From Desulfobacteraceae bacterium UBA2174 (GTDB lineage Bacteria > Desulfobacterota > Desulfobacteria > Desulfobacterales > UBA2174), in NCBI GenBank assembly GCA_002327445.1, contig DCWA01000031.1:676-17500 (forward strand): a stretch of DNA of 16,825 bases, written 5' to 3'. Shown piece by piece: positions 7,316 to 16,109 of this stretch (positions within the stretch are counted from its first letter, which is position 1; every line of letters begins with the position of its first letter). Made by a program: the position numbers and the translations under genes. The notes below the pieces were generated by a model, which saw nothing but the letters and a program-made list of their open reading frames with translations, did not search any database and had not been told where the DNA came from.

Positions 7316-7741
7316 ATGGTCAGCGTTGATGGATCCGTTTTCATCCAGATTGTCAATTTTTTGTTTCTCCTCTGGGTCCTCAACCTTGTGCTGTACCGGC
7401 CGATTCGCAACGTGATTCGGCAACGCAAGGAGAAGGAGGAAGGCTTGCAGCGGAACATCGACGCGCTTGCCAGTTCAGCCCGCGAAAAGGATGAGGCCTT
7501 TTCCAACGGCATTCGCGATGCCCGGGTCCGGGGGTTGAAGCAGAAAGAGGCGTTGTTGGCGGAGGCCGCCGAGAAGGAAAAGCGGATCATCGCCGAAATC
7601 AACCAGAGAGCTCAGACGGAGTTGACCGGAGTTCGCGAAAAACTGGCGACTGAGGTCGGGGGGGTGCGGGCGCACCTGGAGAAGGAACTCGACGCGTTCG
7701 CAGATGCGATCGGACAAAAGATTCTGGGGAGGGCGGTTTGA
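7316..7741 (+). CDS. atpF': F-type ATP synthase subunit b' (second b-type stator subunit)
   Basis: 141 residues. One membrane helix (about 8-27, SVFIQIVNFLFLLWVLN) is followed by a long charged helix rich in Glu, Lys and Ala, ending in DAFADAIGQKILGR. This is the shape of b/b' subunits, whose paired helices form the peripheral stalk joining F0 to F1. It is shorter than the following b subunit and has no signal-like extension. ATG 7316 has a good Shine-Dalgarno (GGAGGG). It is the first gene of the operon, and its TGA overlaps the atpF ATG (TGATG-type junction). The b'/b pair upstream of atpH is typical of Desulfobacterota and several other non-enterobacterial lineages. Confidence 0.92.
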   Translation: MVSVDGSVFIQIVNFLFLLWVLNLVLYRPIRNVIRQRKEKEEGLQRNIDALASSAREKDEAFSNGIRDARVRGLKQKEALLAEAAEKEKRIIAEINQRAQTELTGVREKLATEVGGVRAHLEKELDAFADAIGQKILGRAV

Positions 7742-8346
7742 TGAGGCGCATGTCGGTTGATCGTGGCAGGCAATGGCGGTTTCTGGTGCTGGTGTTGGGA
7801 TTGTTGATCCTTCATGCCGCACCGCTGCTGGCCTCCGAGGACGCAGGCCACTCGGAAGGCGGCGCCAAAGGATGGGTGGCCACCGATACCCAGCGCGTGT
7901 TGAACTTCGCGGTGCTGGCCGGTGGCCTTTATTTTTTGCTCCGCAAGCCGGCGAGCAAGGCATTGGGGGCGCGCATCGAGGGGATCGAAAAGCAGCTCAA
8001 GGATCTGGAGGCGCGCAAGCAGGCCGCCGAAAATGAATTGGTCGCCTACAACGAGAAGATCGCCCGGCTGGACCAGGAAGCGGGCAAGATCCTGGCCGAA
8101 TACGAGCGCCAGGGTCAGGAAGCGCGGGCCAGAATCCTCGAGCAGGCCAAGGTCGCTGCGGTGAAACTCGAAGAGCAGGCCAAGCGCAACATCGACTATG
8201 AAATGAAGTCCGCTCGCGAACGGCTGCAAGCCGAGATCATCGAAAAGGCCTTGACCAAGGCCGAAAGCCGGCTCAGGGAACGGATCACGGCGGCGGACCA
8301 GGACCGTCTCATCGATGAATACTTAGCCAAGGTGGTGGCATCGTGA
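7741..8346 (+). CDS. atpF: F-type ATP synthase subunit b with N-terminal signal-like segment
   Basis: 201 residues from ATG 7741; an in-frame TTG three bases earlier is less likely. It has the usual b membrane segment (about 52-67, RVLNFAVLAGGLYFLLRKP) and a long alpha-helical stalk (about 70-190). Unusually, it also has a preceding basic-hydrophobic N-terminus (residues 9-31, ending PLLASEDA) that looks like a cleavable signal peptide, then a hydrophilic 18-residue linker. Enterobacterial b lacks this. Similar extended b subunits occur, as far as I know, in related sulfate and metal reducers. The start overlaps the atpF' stop by one base, and its stop overlaps the GTG start of atpH (GTGA). 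Confidence 0.93.
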   Translation: MRRMSVDRGRQWRFLVLVLGLLILHAAPLLASEDAGHSEGGAKGWVATDTQRVLNFAVLAGGLYFLLRKPASKALGARIEGIEKQLKDLEARKQAAENELVAYNEKIARLDQEAGKILAEYERQGQEARARILEQAKVAAVKLEEQAKRNIDYEMKSARERLQAEIIEKALTKAESRLRERITAADQDRLIDEYLAKVVAS

Positions 8347-8893
8347 AGAATCTGCGCATCGCACGGCGATATGCCAAGGCATTGATGTTGATCGGCAAGG
8401 AGGACGGCCAGGCCGAAGCCTACCGGGACCAGTTGGGGGCCATGGCGGGTTTGATCGAAGCGAACAAACCCCTGGAGCAGGCGCTCTGCAACCCGCTCTA
8501 TCAGACTGAAGGCCGGCGCAAGGTCCTTGTGGCGCTGGTGGACAAGCTCGGGCTGTCGCCCGTGATGAAGTCCTTTCTTTTTCTGCTTTTCGACAAGGGC
8601 CGTTTCCCCTTTGTGGGCGCCATTCACCAGTACTACGAAAAACTGGCGGATGAACTCAAGGGCACGGCACGGGCGACGCTGGTTTCGGCCGTGGCTCTCC
8701 CCGAGGAGACGGTGCAGAAGATTCGCGCCACCCTGTCCGAGAAGACGGGTAAAGATATCGTGCTGGAGGTGCGCCAGGATCCGTCGCTGATTGGCGGTAT
8801 CGTCACCCGAATCGGCGACTTGGTGCTGGACGGGAGCATCAAGACCCAGTTGCTCAACATGCGAGAAACCTTAAAAAGGGGTGAGAGTGCGTG

Positions 8894-8894
<1 letters not shown>
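8343..8894 (+). CDS. atpH: F-type ATP synthase subunit delta
   Basis: 183 residues. Delta (OSCP-like) caps F1 and anchors the b/b' stalk. The N-terminus MKNLRIARRYAKAL and the C-terminal SLIGGIVTRIGDLVLDGSIKTQL block are diagnostic. The start is GTG at 8343, within a GTGA overlap with the atpF stop, indicating coupled translation. Its TGA shares one base with the ATG of atpA. Length is normal. Confidence 0.95.
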
Positions 8895-10411
<1,517 letters not shown>

Positions 10412-10459
10412 GCGGCCGAGGCAGTTGCCGGTTCAACCTCAGCGACAAGGGCAATCAGG

Positions 10460-11341
10460 ATGGCGACACTCAAGGATGTCAAGCTCAAGATAACGGCGGT
10501 CAAAAAAACCAAACAAATCACCAAGGCGATGAACATGGTGGCCACCTCCCGCCTGCGCGGGTGCCAGCAGGCCACCGACGCCTTTCGACCCTACGCGGAC
10601 AAATTCGCCGAGGTGCTGGGAAGCCTCGCGGGGCGCGCCGGGGGTGAGGCCAATCCGTTGCTGATCCCCCGCGATGAGGTGCGCAATGTTCACGTGGTGC
10701 TCTGCACCTCGGATCGCGGTCTATGCGGGGGATTCAATCTCAACCTGATCGAAAGTGCCGAGAAGATGGCCAAGGAGATGGCCGCAGCGGGAAAAGCGGT
10801 CTCCTTCACCAGCTTTGGCAAGAAGGGGCGGGATTGGGCGCGCAAGAGTCCCTATGAAATGGTCGATGCGCAAGTGGGGGTCATCGGGGGCCGGATTCCG
10901 TTCGCCACCGCTGTCGCCACGGGGCGCCAATTGGTGGACCGGTTCCAGGACGGGACTTACGACGAGGTCTACGTGATCTACGCCCAGTTCGAAACCATGG
11001 CCCGTCAAAAACCCGTGGTGCAACAGCTGTTGCCGATACCGGCCATCAGCACCACGGTGGATGCCGATGCGCCCTACATGGCCGAACACATCTGCGAGCC
11101 GAGTCCGGCAAAACTGCTCGGCACGCTGCTGCCGCGCAATGTGTTCGTTCAACTTTACAAGGCACTGCTCGAGACGTCCACCAGCGAGCATGCGGCCCGG
11201 ATGATGGCCATGGAAAACGCCACCAAGGCCTGCAACGACATGATCGACCGGCTCACCCTGGCCTACAACAAAGCCCGCCAGGCGGCGATCACGGCCGAAT
11301 TGATGGATATCGTCGGCGGCGCCGAGGCGCTCAAAGGCTAA
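10460..11341 (+). CDS. atpG: F-type ATP synthase subunit gamma
   Basis: 293 residues. Gamma is the central rotor shaft of F1. The N-terminal helix begins MATLKDVKLKITAVKKTKQI and carries the conserved TKAMNMVATSRL block. The middle has LCTSDRGLCGGFN, and the C-terminal helix ends with ATKACNDMIDRLTLAYNKAR then QAAITAELMDIVGGAEAL, all diagnostic. It sits 48 bases after atpA and 46 bases before atpD; both gaps are short and non-coding with no terminator by eye. Confidence 0.97.
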   Translation: MATLKDVKLKITAVKKTKQITKAMNMVATSRLRGCQQATDAFRPYADKFAEVLGSLAGRAGGEANPLLIPRDEVRNVHVVLCTSDRGLCGGFNLNLIESAEKMAKEMAAAGKAVSFTSFGKKGRDWARKSPYEMVDAQVGVIGGRIPFATAVATGRQLVDRFQDGTYDEVYVIYAQFETMARQKPVVQQLLPIPAISTTVDADAPYMAEHICEPSPAKLLGTLLPRNVFVQLYKALLETSTSEHAARMMAMENATKACNDMIDRLTLAYNKARQAAITAELMDIVGGAEALKG

Positions 11342-11387
11342 CCAGATACGTTTATTCAGACAGACACAGGGCACAGGAGGTTCTTCG

Positions 11388-12806
11388 ATGGCAGAGAACA
11401 TCGGTAAGGTCATACAGGTCATGGGGCCGGTCGTCGACGTGGAGTTCGAACAGGGCAAGCTCCCGACCATCTACACTGCGTTGCTGATCAGCAACCCGGC
11501 AATCAATGATCAGGCGGACAACCTGGTCATCGAGGTGGCCCAGCATCTGGGCGACAACGTGGTGCGCTGCATCGCCATGGACGTCACCGACGGTCTGGTC
11601 CGCGGCATGCCGGTCAAGGATAGCGGGAAGCCGATCATGATGCCCGTGGGGAAGGCGGGTTTGGGCCGCGTGCTCAACGTGGTGGGGCGCCCGGTGGACG
11701 GGCTCGGCCCGGTGAGCCAGGAAAAGATGCTGCCCATCCATCGCCTAGCTCCGGCGTTTACCGAGCAGGACGTGGAAGTGCGCGTTCTGGAAACCGGCGT
11801 CAAGGTCATCGACTTGCTGGTGCCCTTTCCCCGGGGCGGCAAGATGGGAATGTTCGGCGGGGCCGGCGTCGGCAAGACCGTCATCATGATGGAGATGGTG
11901 CATAACATCGCCATGCAGCACGGCGGCATCTCCGTGTTTGCCGGCGTGGGCGAGCGCACCCGTGAAGGCAACGACCTGTACCATGAGATGAAGGAGTCCG
12001 GCGTCTTGCCGAAGGCGGCGCTGGTTTATGGCCAGATGACGGAACCGCCCGGGGCCCGTGCCCGGGTGGCCTTGTCGGCCCTGACCGCCGCCGAATACTT
12101 CCGCGACGAGGAAGGGCAGGACGTGCTGATCTTCATCGACAACATCTTCCGCTTCACCCAGGCGGGCTCCGAGGTTTCCGCCCTTCTGGGCCGCATGCCT
12201 TCCGCGGTGGGCTACCAGCCGACCCTGGCCGTCGACCTCGGTGAGTTGCAGGAGCGCATCACCTCCACCACCAAGGGTTCGATCACCGCCGTCCAGTGTG
12301 TTTACGTGCCCGCCGACGACCTCACCGACCCGGCCCCGGCCACCACTTTCGCCCACTTGGACGGCACCGTGGTCTTGAGCCGCCAGATCGCCGAGCTGGG
12401 CATCTATCCGGCGGTGGATCCCCTCGACTCAACCTCGCGGATCCTTGACCCGCAGGTGTTGGGGCAGGATCACTACCAGACGGCCCGAACCGTCCAGCAG
12501 ATGCTTCAGAAGTACAAGGAATTGCAGGATATCATCGCCATCCTGGGCATTGAGGAACTCTCCGACGAGGACAAGTTGACCGTGCAGCGGGCGCGCAAGA
12601 TCCAGCGTTTTCTCAGCCAGCCCTTCCACGTGGCCGAGGCCTTCACCGGCAAGCCGGGCAAGTACGTCAAGGTTGCCGATACGGTCCGGGCCTTCAAGGA
12701 AATCTGCGAGGGCAAGCATGACGATGTGCCCGAACAGGCTTTCTACATGAAGGGAGGGATCGAGGAAGTGCTGGAGACCGCCAAGCAAATGGCAGCCGAA
12801 GCCTAA
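11388..12806 (+). CDS. atpD: F-type ATP synthase subunit beta (catalytic)
   Basis: 472 residues, standard length. Beta carries the three catalytic sites that make ATP from ADP and phosphate. The P-loop is G157GAGVGKT164, the catalytic Glu is E189 in GVGERTREGNDLYHEM, the Walker B strand is DVLIFIDNIFRF, and MPSAVGYQPTLA and ERITSTTKGSITAVQ are intact. A strong AGGAGG Shine-Dalgarno precedes ATG 11388. It is followed after 18 bases by atpC. Confidence 0.98.
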   Translation: MAENIGKVIQVMGPVVDVEFEQGKLPTIYTALLISNPAINDQADNLVIEVAQHLGDNVVRCIAMDVTDGLVRGMPVKDSGKPIMMPVGKAGLGRVLNVVGRPVDGLGPVSQEKMLPIHRLAPAFTEQDVEVRVLETGVKVIDLLVPFPRGGKMGMFGGAGVGKTVIMMEMVHNIAMQHGGISVFAGVGERTREGNDLYHEMKESGVLPKAALVYGQMTEPPGARARVALSALTAAEYFRDEEGQDVLIFIDNIFRFTQAGSEVSALLGRMPSAVGYQPTLAVDLGELQERITSTTKGSITAVQCVYVPADDLTDPAPATTFAHLDGTVVLSRQIAELGIYPAVDPLDSTSRILDPQVLGQDHYQTARTVQQMLQKYKELQDIIAILGIEELSDEDKLTVQRARKIQRFLSQPFHVAEAFTGKPGKYVKVADTVRAFKEICEGKHDDVPEQAFYMKGGIEEVLETAKQMAAEA

Positions 12807-12824
12807 TCGGCGGAAGGGAATGAG

Positions 12825-13238
12825 ATGGCTGGCAATATTCGACTGGAAGTCGTTACGCCGGAACGGCAAGTGGTCAACGACGAAGCCCAGATCGTCATGG
12901 CGCCGGGCAGTGAGGGGGAGTTCGGTGTCCTGGTCGGGCACACTCCCTTCATGACGTCCCTGAAGACCGGAACCCTGAGGTATCGCGACAGCGCCGGAAC
13001 GGAAAGATACGTATTTGTTTCCGGGGGATTTGCGGAAGCTTTACCCAACAAGGTCACCGTGCTGGCCGAGTCGGCCGAACGGCGGAGGGACATCGACGTC
13101 GAAAGGGCGCGGAGCGCCCTGGAGCGTGCCCAGAGGCGACTGGAAAGCAAGCAGGCGGAGATTGATTACGTGCGCGCGCGCGCGGCACTGGAGCGGGCAT
13201 TGCACCGGATCAGGATGGTCGAAAGCCGCAGTCGTTAA
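12825..13238 (+). CDS. atpC: F-type ATP synthase subunit epsilon
   Basis: 137 residues. Epsilon binds the foot of gamma and can inhibit ATP hydrolysis. The N-terminal beta-sandwich is recognisable (IRLEVVTPERQVV, then GSEGEFGVLVGHTPFMTSLKTG and the FVSGGFAE segment). A full C-terminal two-helix region (about 88-137, Arg/Glu/Ala-rich) is present, so the regulatory helices are not lost. The run GCGCGCGCGCG near 13170 only encodes VRARAA in the second helix. It is the last gene of the atp operon, with a terminator 34 bases downstream. Confidence 0.95.
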   Translation: MAGNIRLEVVTPERQVVNDEAQIVMAPGSEGEFGVLVGHTPFMTSLKTGTLRYRDSAGTERYVFVSGGFAEALPNKVTVLAESAERRRDIDVERARSALERAQRRLESKQAEIDYVRARAALERALHRIRMVESRSR

Positions 13239-13271
13239 CCCCCTTCGGCGCAGCGCTCGGATCAGGACACG

Positions 13272-13315
13272 GAAAGGGCGGATCATGCCGGATGCATGAC
13301 CTGCCCTTTCTTTTT
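13272..13315 (+). terminator. Rho-independent terminator of the atp operon
   Basis: GAAAGGGC (13272-13279) pairs with GCCCTTTC (13303-13310). Inside it TCATGC pairs with GCATGA around a short loop, giving a long stem with a small internal mismatch, followed directly by TTTTT (13311-13315). It is a classic intrinsic terminator located 34 bases after atpC. Confidence 0.88.
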
Positions 13316-13368
13316 CGAGGCCACGGGCCGAGGCGTCCGGTGAAAAGGGCGCGAAATCGTAAAACAGG

Positions 13369-13397
13369 TTGACATAACGGCAAGATACCGATAATAC
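13369..13397 (+). promoter_or_regulatory. Sigma-70-type promoter of the zapB-zapA-6S RNA unit
   Basis: TTGACA at 13369-13374 and TAATAC at 13392-13397 are separated by exactly 17 bases. The expected start is about 13404, leaving a leader of only about 18 bases. That leader carries the AAGGTGAGG ribosome binding site for the TTG start of the zapB-like gene. The promoter lies just after the atp terminator, so it defines a separate transcription unit. Confidence 0.8.
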
Positions 13398-13421
13398 AAG
13401 ACCAAAAGGTGAGGTGAGACA

Positions 13422-13667
13422 TTGGAAGATCAAACCATTTTGGACCAGTTCGATACCATTGAGGAGCGTGTCGGACAACTGCTTGAAATTTGCCGGTCCC
13501 TTCAGGCCGACAATTCGGCGTTGAAAAGCAGGATCGAAAATTTGGAAAAGGATCTTGAGGTCAAGATTGAAGCGGAACAAAAATACCAGGCGGAGCGTGA
13601 GCGGGTCCGCTCGAAAATCGACGGGCTATTGGTCAAGCTCGAGGACCTCGTTGTGAACCCGCGCTGA
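13422..13667 (+). CDS. zapB: Small coiled-coil protein, ZapB-like cell division factor
   Basis: 81 residues, almost entirely heptad-like helix (leucines and isoleucines spaced through residues 5-75), highly charged, no membrane segment. ZapB-type proteins are short coiled coils that bind ZapA and tie the Z-ring to other division factors. The start must be TTG at 13422: an in-frame TGA lies at 13410-13412, and AAGGTGAGG gives good spacing. Its position directly upstream of zapA in one unit is the main support for function, because coiled-coil sequence alone is low-information. It could be another small coiled-coil partner of ZapA rather than a true ZapB orthologue. Confidence 0.75.
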   Translation: MEDQTILDQFDTIEERVGQLLEICRSLQADNSALKSRIENLEKDLEVKIEAEQKYQAERERVRSKIDGLLVKLEDLVVNPR

Positions 13668-13711
13668 CAGCCGTCTGGATCAAACGGTGGCAAGGCGACG
13701 AGTAATTACGG

Positions 13712-14065
13712 TTGGATCAGCTGCTGCACATAGATCTCTTCGGTCGAACGTATACCTTCAAAACCGATGCGGTCAGCCCGCAGGCCGAAGCGGTGGCTGC
13801 ATCGTTGGCCAGAGAGGTGGGCCGTATCGCCGGTACCCAGAGCGGCCAAATCACGGAAATGTCGAAGCTGACCGTCATGATGCTGGCGGCTTTGAACTTC
13901 GCCAACGAAAATTATGAATTGAAATCCGGCCGGGCGGCCTTTCAACACCAGGTATCCCGGCGGACGACACGGCTGATTCAAACCCTGGACAGTGCCCTGA
14001 GCGGTCTGGCCAATGCCCGTGCTTCGGGCAGCGGCAAGGGTGCCAGTCCGAGTACGCCTCCTTGA
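13712..14065 (+). CDS. zapA: Cell division protein ZapA
   Basis: 117 residues. ZapA binds and bundles FtsZ filaments at midcell. The N-terminal beta region (LLHIDLFGRTYTFKTDA), helix DSPQAEAVAASL-like segment and the EMSKLTVMMLAALNFANENYEL core fit the family. A long C-terminal helix follows, then a low-complexity Gly/Ser/Pro tail. Start is TTG at 13712, since an in-frame TAA at 13703-13705 closes the frame upstream; the ribosome binding site is poor, suggesting dependence on translation of the preceding gene 44 bases upstream. Downstream lies the predicted 6S RNA, the same zapA-ssrS linkage seen in Gammaproteobacteria. Confidence 0.85.
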   Translation: MDQLLHIDLFGRTYTFKTDAVSPQAEAVAASLAREVGRIAGTQSGQITEMSKLTVMMLAALNFANENYELKSGRAAFQHQVSRRTTRLIQTLDSALSGLANARASGSGKGASPSTPP

Positions 14066-14116
14066 CAACCGCCGACCCCCGGCGTCGATCCGGGTGCCTG
14101 GCGGGGGTGCAGTTGC

Positions 14117-14310
14117 GGCCATCGCCCCTGCTGTGTGCGTGATTGGAAGAGGTTCTTTTGACCCAACATTGCACCTAACGGGCGCTTTTTCAGGACTTCG
14201 GTGAGCAGGTTCTGGATACACAGAAAAGCCTAAAGAAGTCACAAGGCGCCCACGCTGTCCCAATTGGTTCAAAAAGTCGTCCAACACGGCAACGGGCGGG
14301 GGCAATGGCC
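14117..14310 (+). ncRNA. ssrS: 6S RNA (RNA polymerase-binding regulator)
   Basis: A 194-base non-coding stretch between zapA and rny folds by hand into the long rod of 6S RNA. The closing stem pairs 14117-14128 with 14299-14310 (12 positions, one C-A mismatch). It continues as GCTGTGT (14130-14136) with ACACGGC (14284-14290). A large open region follows, then an inner arm: GGGCGC (14180-14185) with GCGCCC (14246-14251), GACTTC (14194-14199) with GAAGTC (14235-14240), and an apical TTCTG/CAGAA hairpin. The size, the closing stem-open bubble-hairpin order and position after zapA all match 6S RNA, which mimics an open promoter and sequesters sigma-70 RNA polymerase. No good promoter lies immediately upstream, so it is probably processed from the zapB-zapA transcript. 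Exact ends are uncertain by several bases. Confidence 0.83.
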
Positions 14311-14324
14311 CGATTTCTTCCCGC

Positions 14325-14352
14325 GGACCGCGCGGCGTTCCGACGGCGGTCC
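14325..14352 (+). other. GC-rich stem-loop downstream of 6S RNA
   Basis: GGACCGC (14325-14331) pairs with GCGGTCC (14346-14352), with an inner CGG/CCG pairing around a 4-base loop. No T tract follows at once. It sits 15 bases after the predicted 6S 3' end and may be a processing or transcript-end structure. Confidence 0.45.
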
Positions 14353-14398
14353 AACGACCTCAAAGTCCTTCCTTTTCCGAGACATTTCCAAATTGCCA

Positions 14399-14423
14399 GA
14401 TAGCGGCGGCTATCCTTGTTTTT
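14399..14423 (+). terminator. Intrinsic terminator of the zapB-zapA-6S unit
   Basis: GATAGC (14399-14404) pairs with GCTATC (14409-14414) around GGCG, followed by CTTGTTTTT. The short stem and interrupted T tract make it moderate in strength. It separates the 6S RNA unit from rny. Confidence 0.7.
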
Positions 14424-14463
14424 CATTTTATCCGGTCCACTAACGTTGGCGCCGTTTCCATTC

Positions 14464-14493
14464 TTGCGGACATGACGTCGGCGAATCGATAAA
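14464..14493 (+). promoter_or_regulatory. Possible promoter for rny
   Basis: TTGCGG (14464-14469) and GATAAA (14488-14493), 18 bases apart, lie after the terminator and about 30 bases before rny. The match is modest. A short inverted repeat GGGGC-TCG-GCCCC (14497-14509) directly abuts the GGAGGG ribosome binding site (14510-14515). Confidence 0.35.
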
Positions 14494-14521
14494 CGAGGGG
14501 CTCGGCCCCGGAGGGTGAATC

Positions 14522-16090
14522 ATGACAACCTATATGTACGCGATTGTGTTTGCATTGATTGGATTTGGCGCAGGATTCGGAGTGGCCTTCTGGACCAAGG
14601 GGCGGCTGGCTTCCGGCAAGATCAAGAATGCCGAGGAAGAGGCGCGGCGAATTCATGAAAACGCCCAGCGGCAGGCGGAAAATCTGGTGCGTGAGGCCGA
14701 GCTGGAGGCCAAGGACCGGCTGTTTCGGATGAAGAGTGACTTCGAAGCCGAGGCCAAGGAGATTCGCGGCGGACTGGAGCAGAGAGACCGGCGGCTGGCA
14801 CAGAAAGAAGAGCATATCGATCGGCGCAGCGAACAGGTGGAGCAGCGGGAGGTCGAACTGACCCAGCGCGAGAAGGGCGTCTTGCAGCGAGAGGAGAAAA
14901 TCGTCCAGGAAGAACAGCGCTACCAAGCACTGATTGACGAGCAAAAACGTCAACTTGAAACTATTTCCGGCTTGACGGCGGAGCAGGCGAAGGAGCTGCT
15001 GATCCGCGCGATGGAAAACGACGCACGCTATGAAGGCGCCAAACTGGTCAAGCGGATTGAAACCGAAGCCCGTGAAGAGTCCGACAAACGCGCCAAGAAG
15101 ATCATCGCCATGGCCATTCAGCGGTATGCGGGCGATTTCGTGGCCGAGCGTACCGTTTCGGTGGTTCCCCTCCCCAGCGATGAAATGAAAGGGCGCATCA
15201 TCGGGCGCGAAGGGCGCAATATCCGTGCCCTGGAAGCCGCCACCGGCATTGACCTCATCATCGATGACACCCCCGAGGCGGTGATTCTTTCCGGGTTCAA
15301 CCCGGTGCGCCGGGAAGTGGCGCGTCTCTCCCTGATGAAGCTGATCGCCGATGGGCGGATCCATCCGGCCCGGATCGAGGATGTGGTCAAAAAAGTCACC
15401 GCCGAAGTGGACAAAACCATCAAGGAAGCCGGTGAACAGGCGGCCTTCGACCTGGGGGTCCACGGGATCCACCCCGAATTGATCATGTACCTCGGCCGGC
15501 TGAAGTACAGGACCAGCTATGCCCAAAACGTGCTTCAGCATTCGGTGGAGGTCGGTTTTCTGGCGGGCATCATGGCCGCCGAACTGGGTTTGAACCAGAA
15601 GCTGGCGCGGCGCATGGGGTTGTTGCATGACCTGGGAAAGGCCGTGGACCATGAAGTGGAGGGACCCCACGCTCTGATCGGCTCCAAGTTGGCCAAAAAG
15701 TTTGGAGAGGCGCCGAAGGTGGTGCATGCCATTGCCGCCCACCACGAGGATGTGCCCCCCAATTCGGTGTATGCCTATCTGGTGCAGGCGGCCGACGGTC
15801 TTTCGGGCGCCAGGCCCGGCGCTCGCAAGGAAATGCTGGAGAATTACATCAAGCGGCTCGAGGACCTGGAAGGCATCGCCAACAGCTTTCAGGGGGTGTC
15901 CAATACCTATGCCATTCAGGCTGGACGCGAGCTGCGGGTTATGGTGGAAAGCGACCAGGTCTCGGATGAGGAAGCGGTGCTGCTCAGCCGCGATATCGCC
16001 AAGAAGATAGAGGAAAACCTGACCTTCCCGGGGCAGATCAAGGTGATGGTGATCCGCGAGACCCGGGCGATCGAGTTTGCCAATAAATAA
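14522..16090 (+). CDS. rny: Ribonuclease Y (membrane-anchored endoribonuclease)
   Basis: 522 residues, standard length. RNase Y starts bulk mRNA decay at the membrane. Domains in order are an N-terminal membrane helix (about 4-24) and a long coiled coil (about 30-190, rich in Glu/Arg/Gln). A KH RNA-binding domain follows, with the G224RIIGREGRNIRALE box and DDTPEAVILSGFNPVRRE. Next is an HD domain with the metal-binding His369-Asp370 pair in LLHDLGKAVDHE and the later HAIAAHHED, and then the C-terminal region ending KVMVIRETRAIEFA. ATG 14522 follows a strong GGAGGG. It lies 19 bases before tyrS, so the two are probably co-transcribed. The cysteine-free, full-length protein shows no missing key residue. 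Confidence 0.97.
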   Translation: MTTYMYAIVFALIGFGAGFGVAFWTKGRLASGKIKNAEEEARRIHENAQRQAENLVREAELEAKDRLFRMKSDFEAEAKEIRGGLEQRDRRLAQKEEHIDRRSEQVEQREVELTQREKGVLQREEKIVQEEQRYQALIDEQKRQLETISGLTAEQAKELLIRAMENDARYEGAKLVKRIETEAREESDKRAKKIIAMAIQRYAGDFVAERTVSVVPLPSDEMKGRIIGREGRNIRALEAATGIDLIIDDTPEAVILSGFNPVRREVARLSLMKLIADGRIHPARIEDVVKKVTAEVDKTIKEAGEQAAFDLGVHGIHPELIMYLGRLKYRTSYAQNVLQHSVEVGFLAGIMAAELGLNQKLARRMGLLHDLGKAVDHEVEGPHALIGSKLAKKFGEAPKVVHAIAAHHEDVPPNSVYAYLVQAADGLSGARPGARKEMLENYIKRLEDLEGIANSFQGVSNTYAIQAGRELRVMVESDQVSDEEAVLLSRDIAKKIEENLTFPGQIKVMVIRETRAIEFANK

Positions 16091-16109
16091 ATAAGTGAAG
16101 GTGCCCATC

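Noticed and set aside
13169..13181. An alternating GC run (possible Z-DNA or simple repeat).
   Set aside because: It is short and lies in the atpC reading frame, encoding an ordinary VRARAA helix segment.
13015..13299. A plus-strand frame through the end of atpC and into the terminator.
   Set aside because: It is a shifted frame of atpC and runs into the terminator hairpin.
14013..14204. A small frame (63 codons) over the zapA end and the 6S RNA, and minus-strand frames there.
   Set aside because: The region is explained by zapA and by the structured RNA, and no ribosome binding site or conserved peptide is visible.
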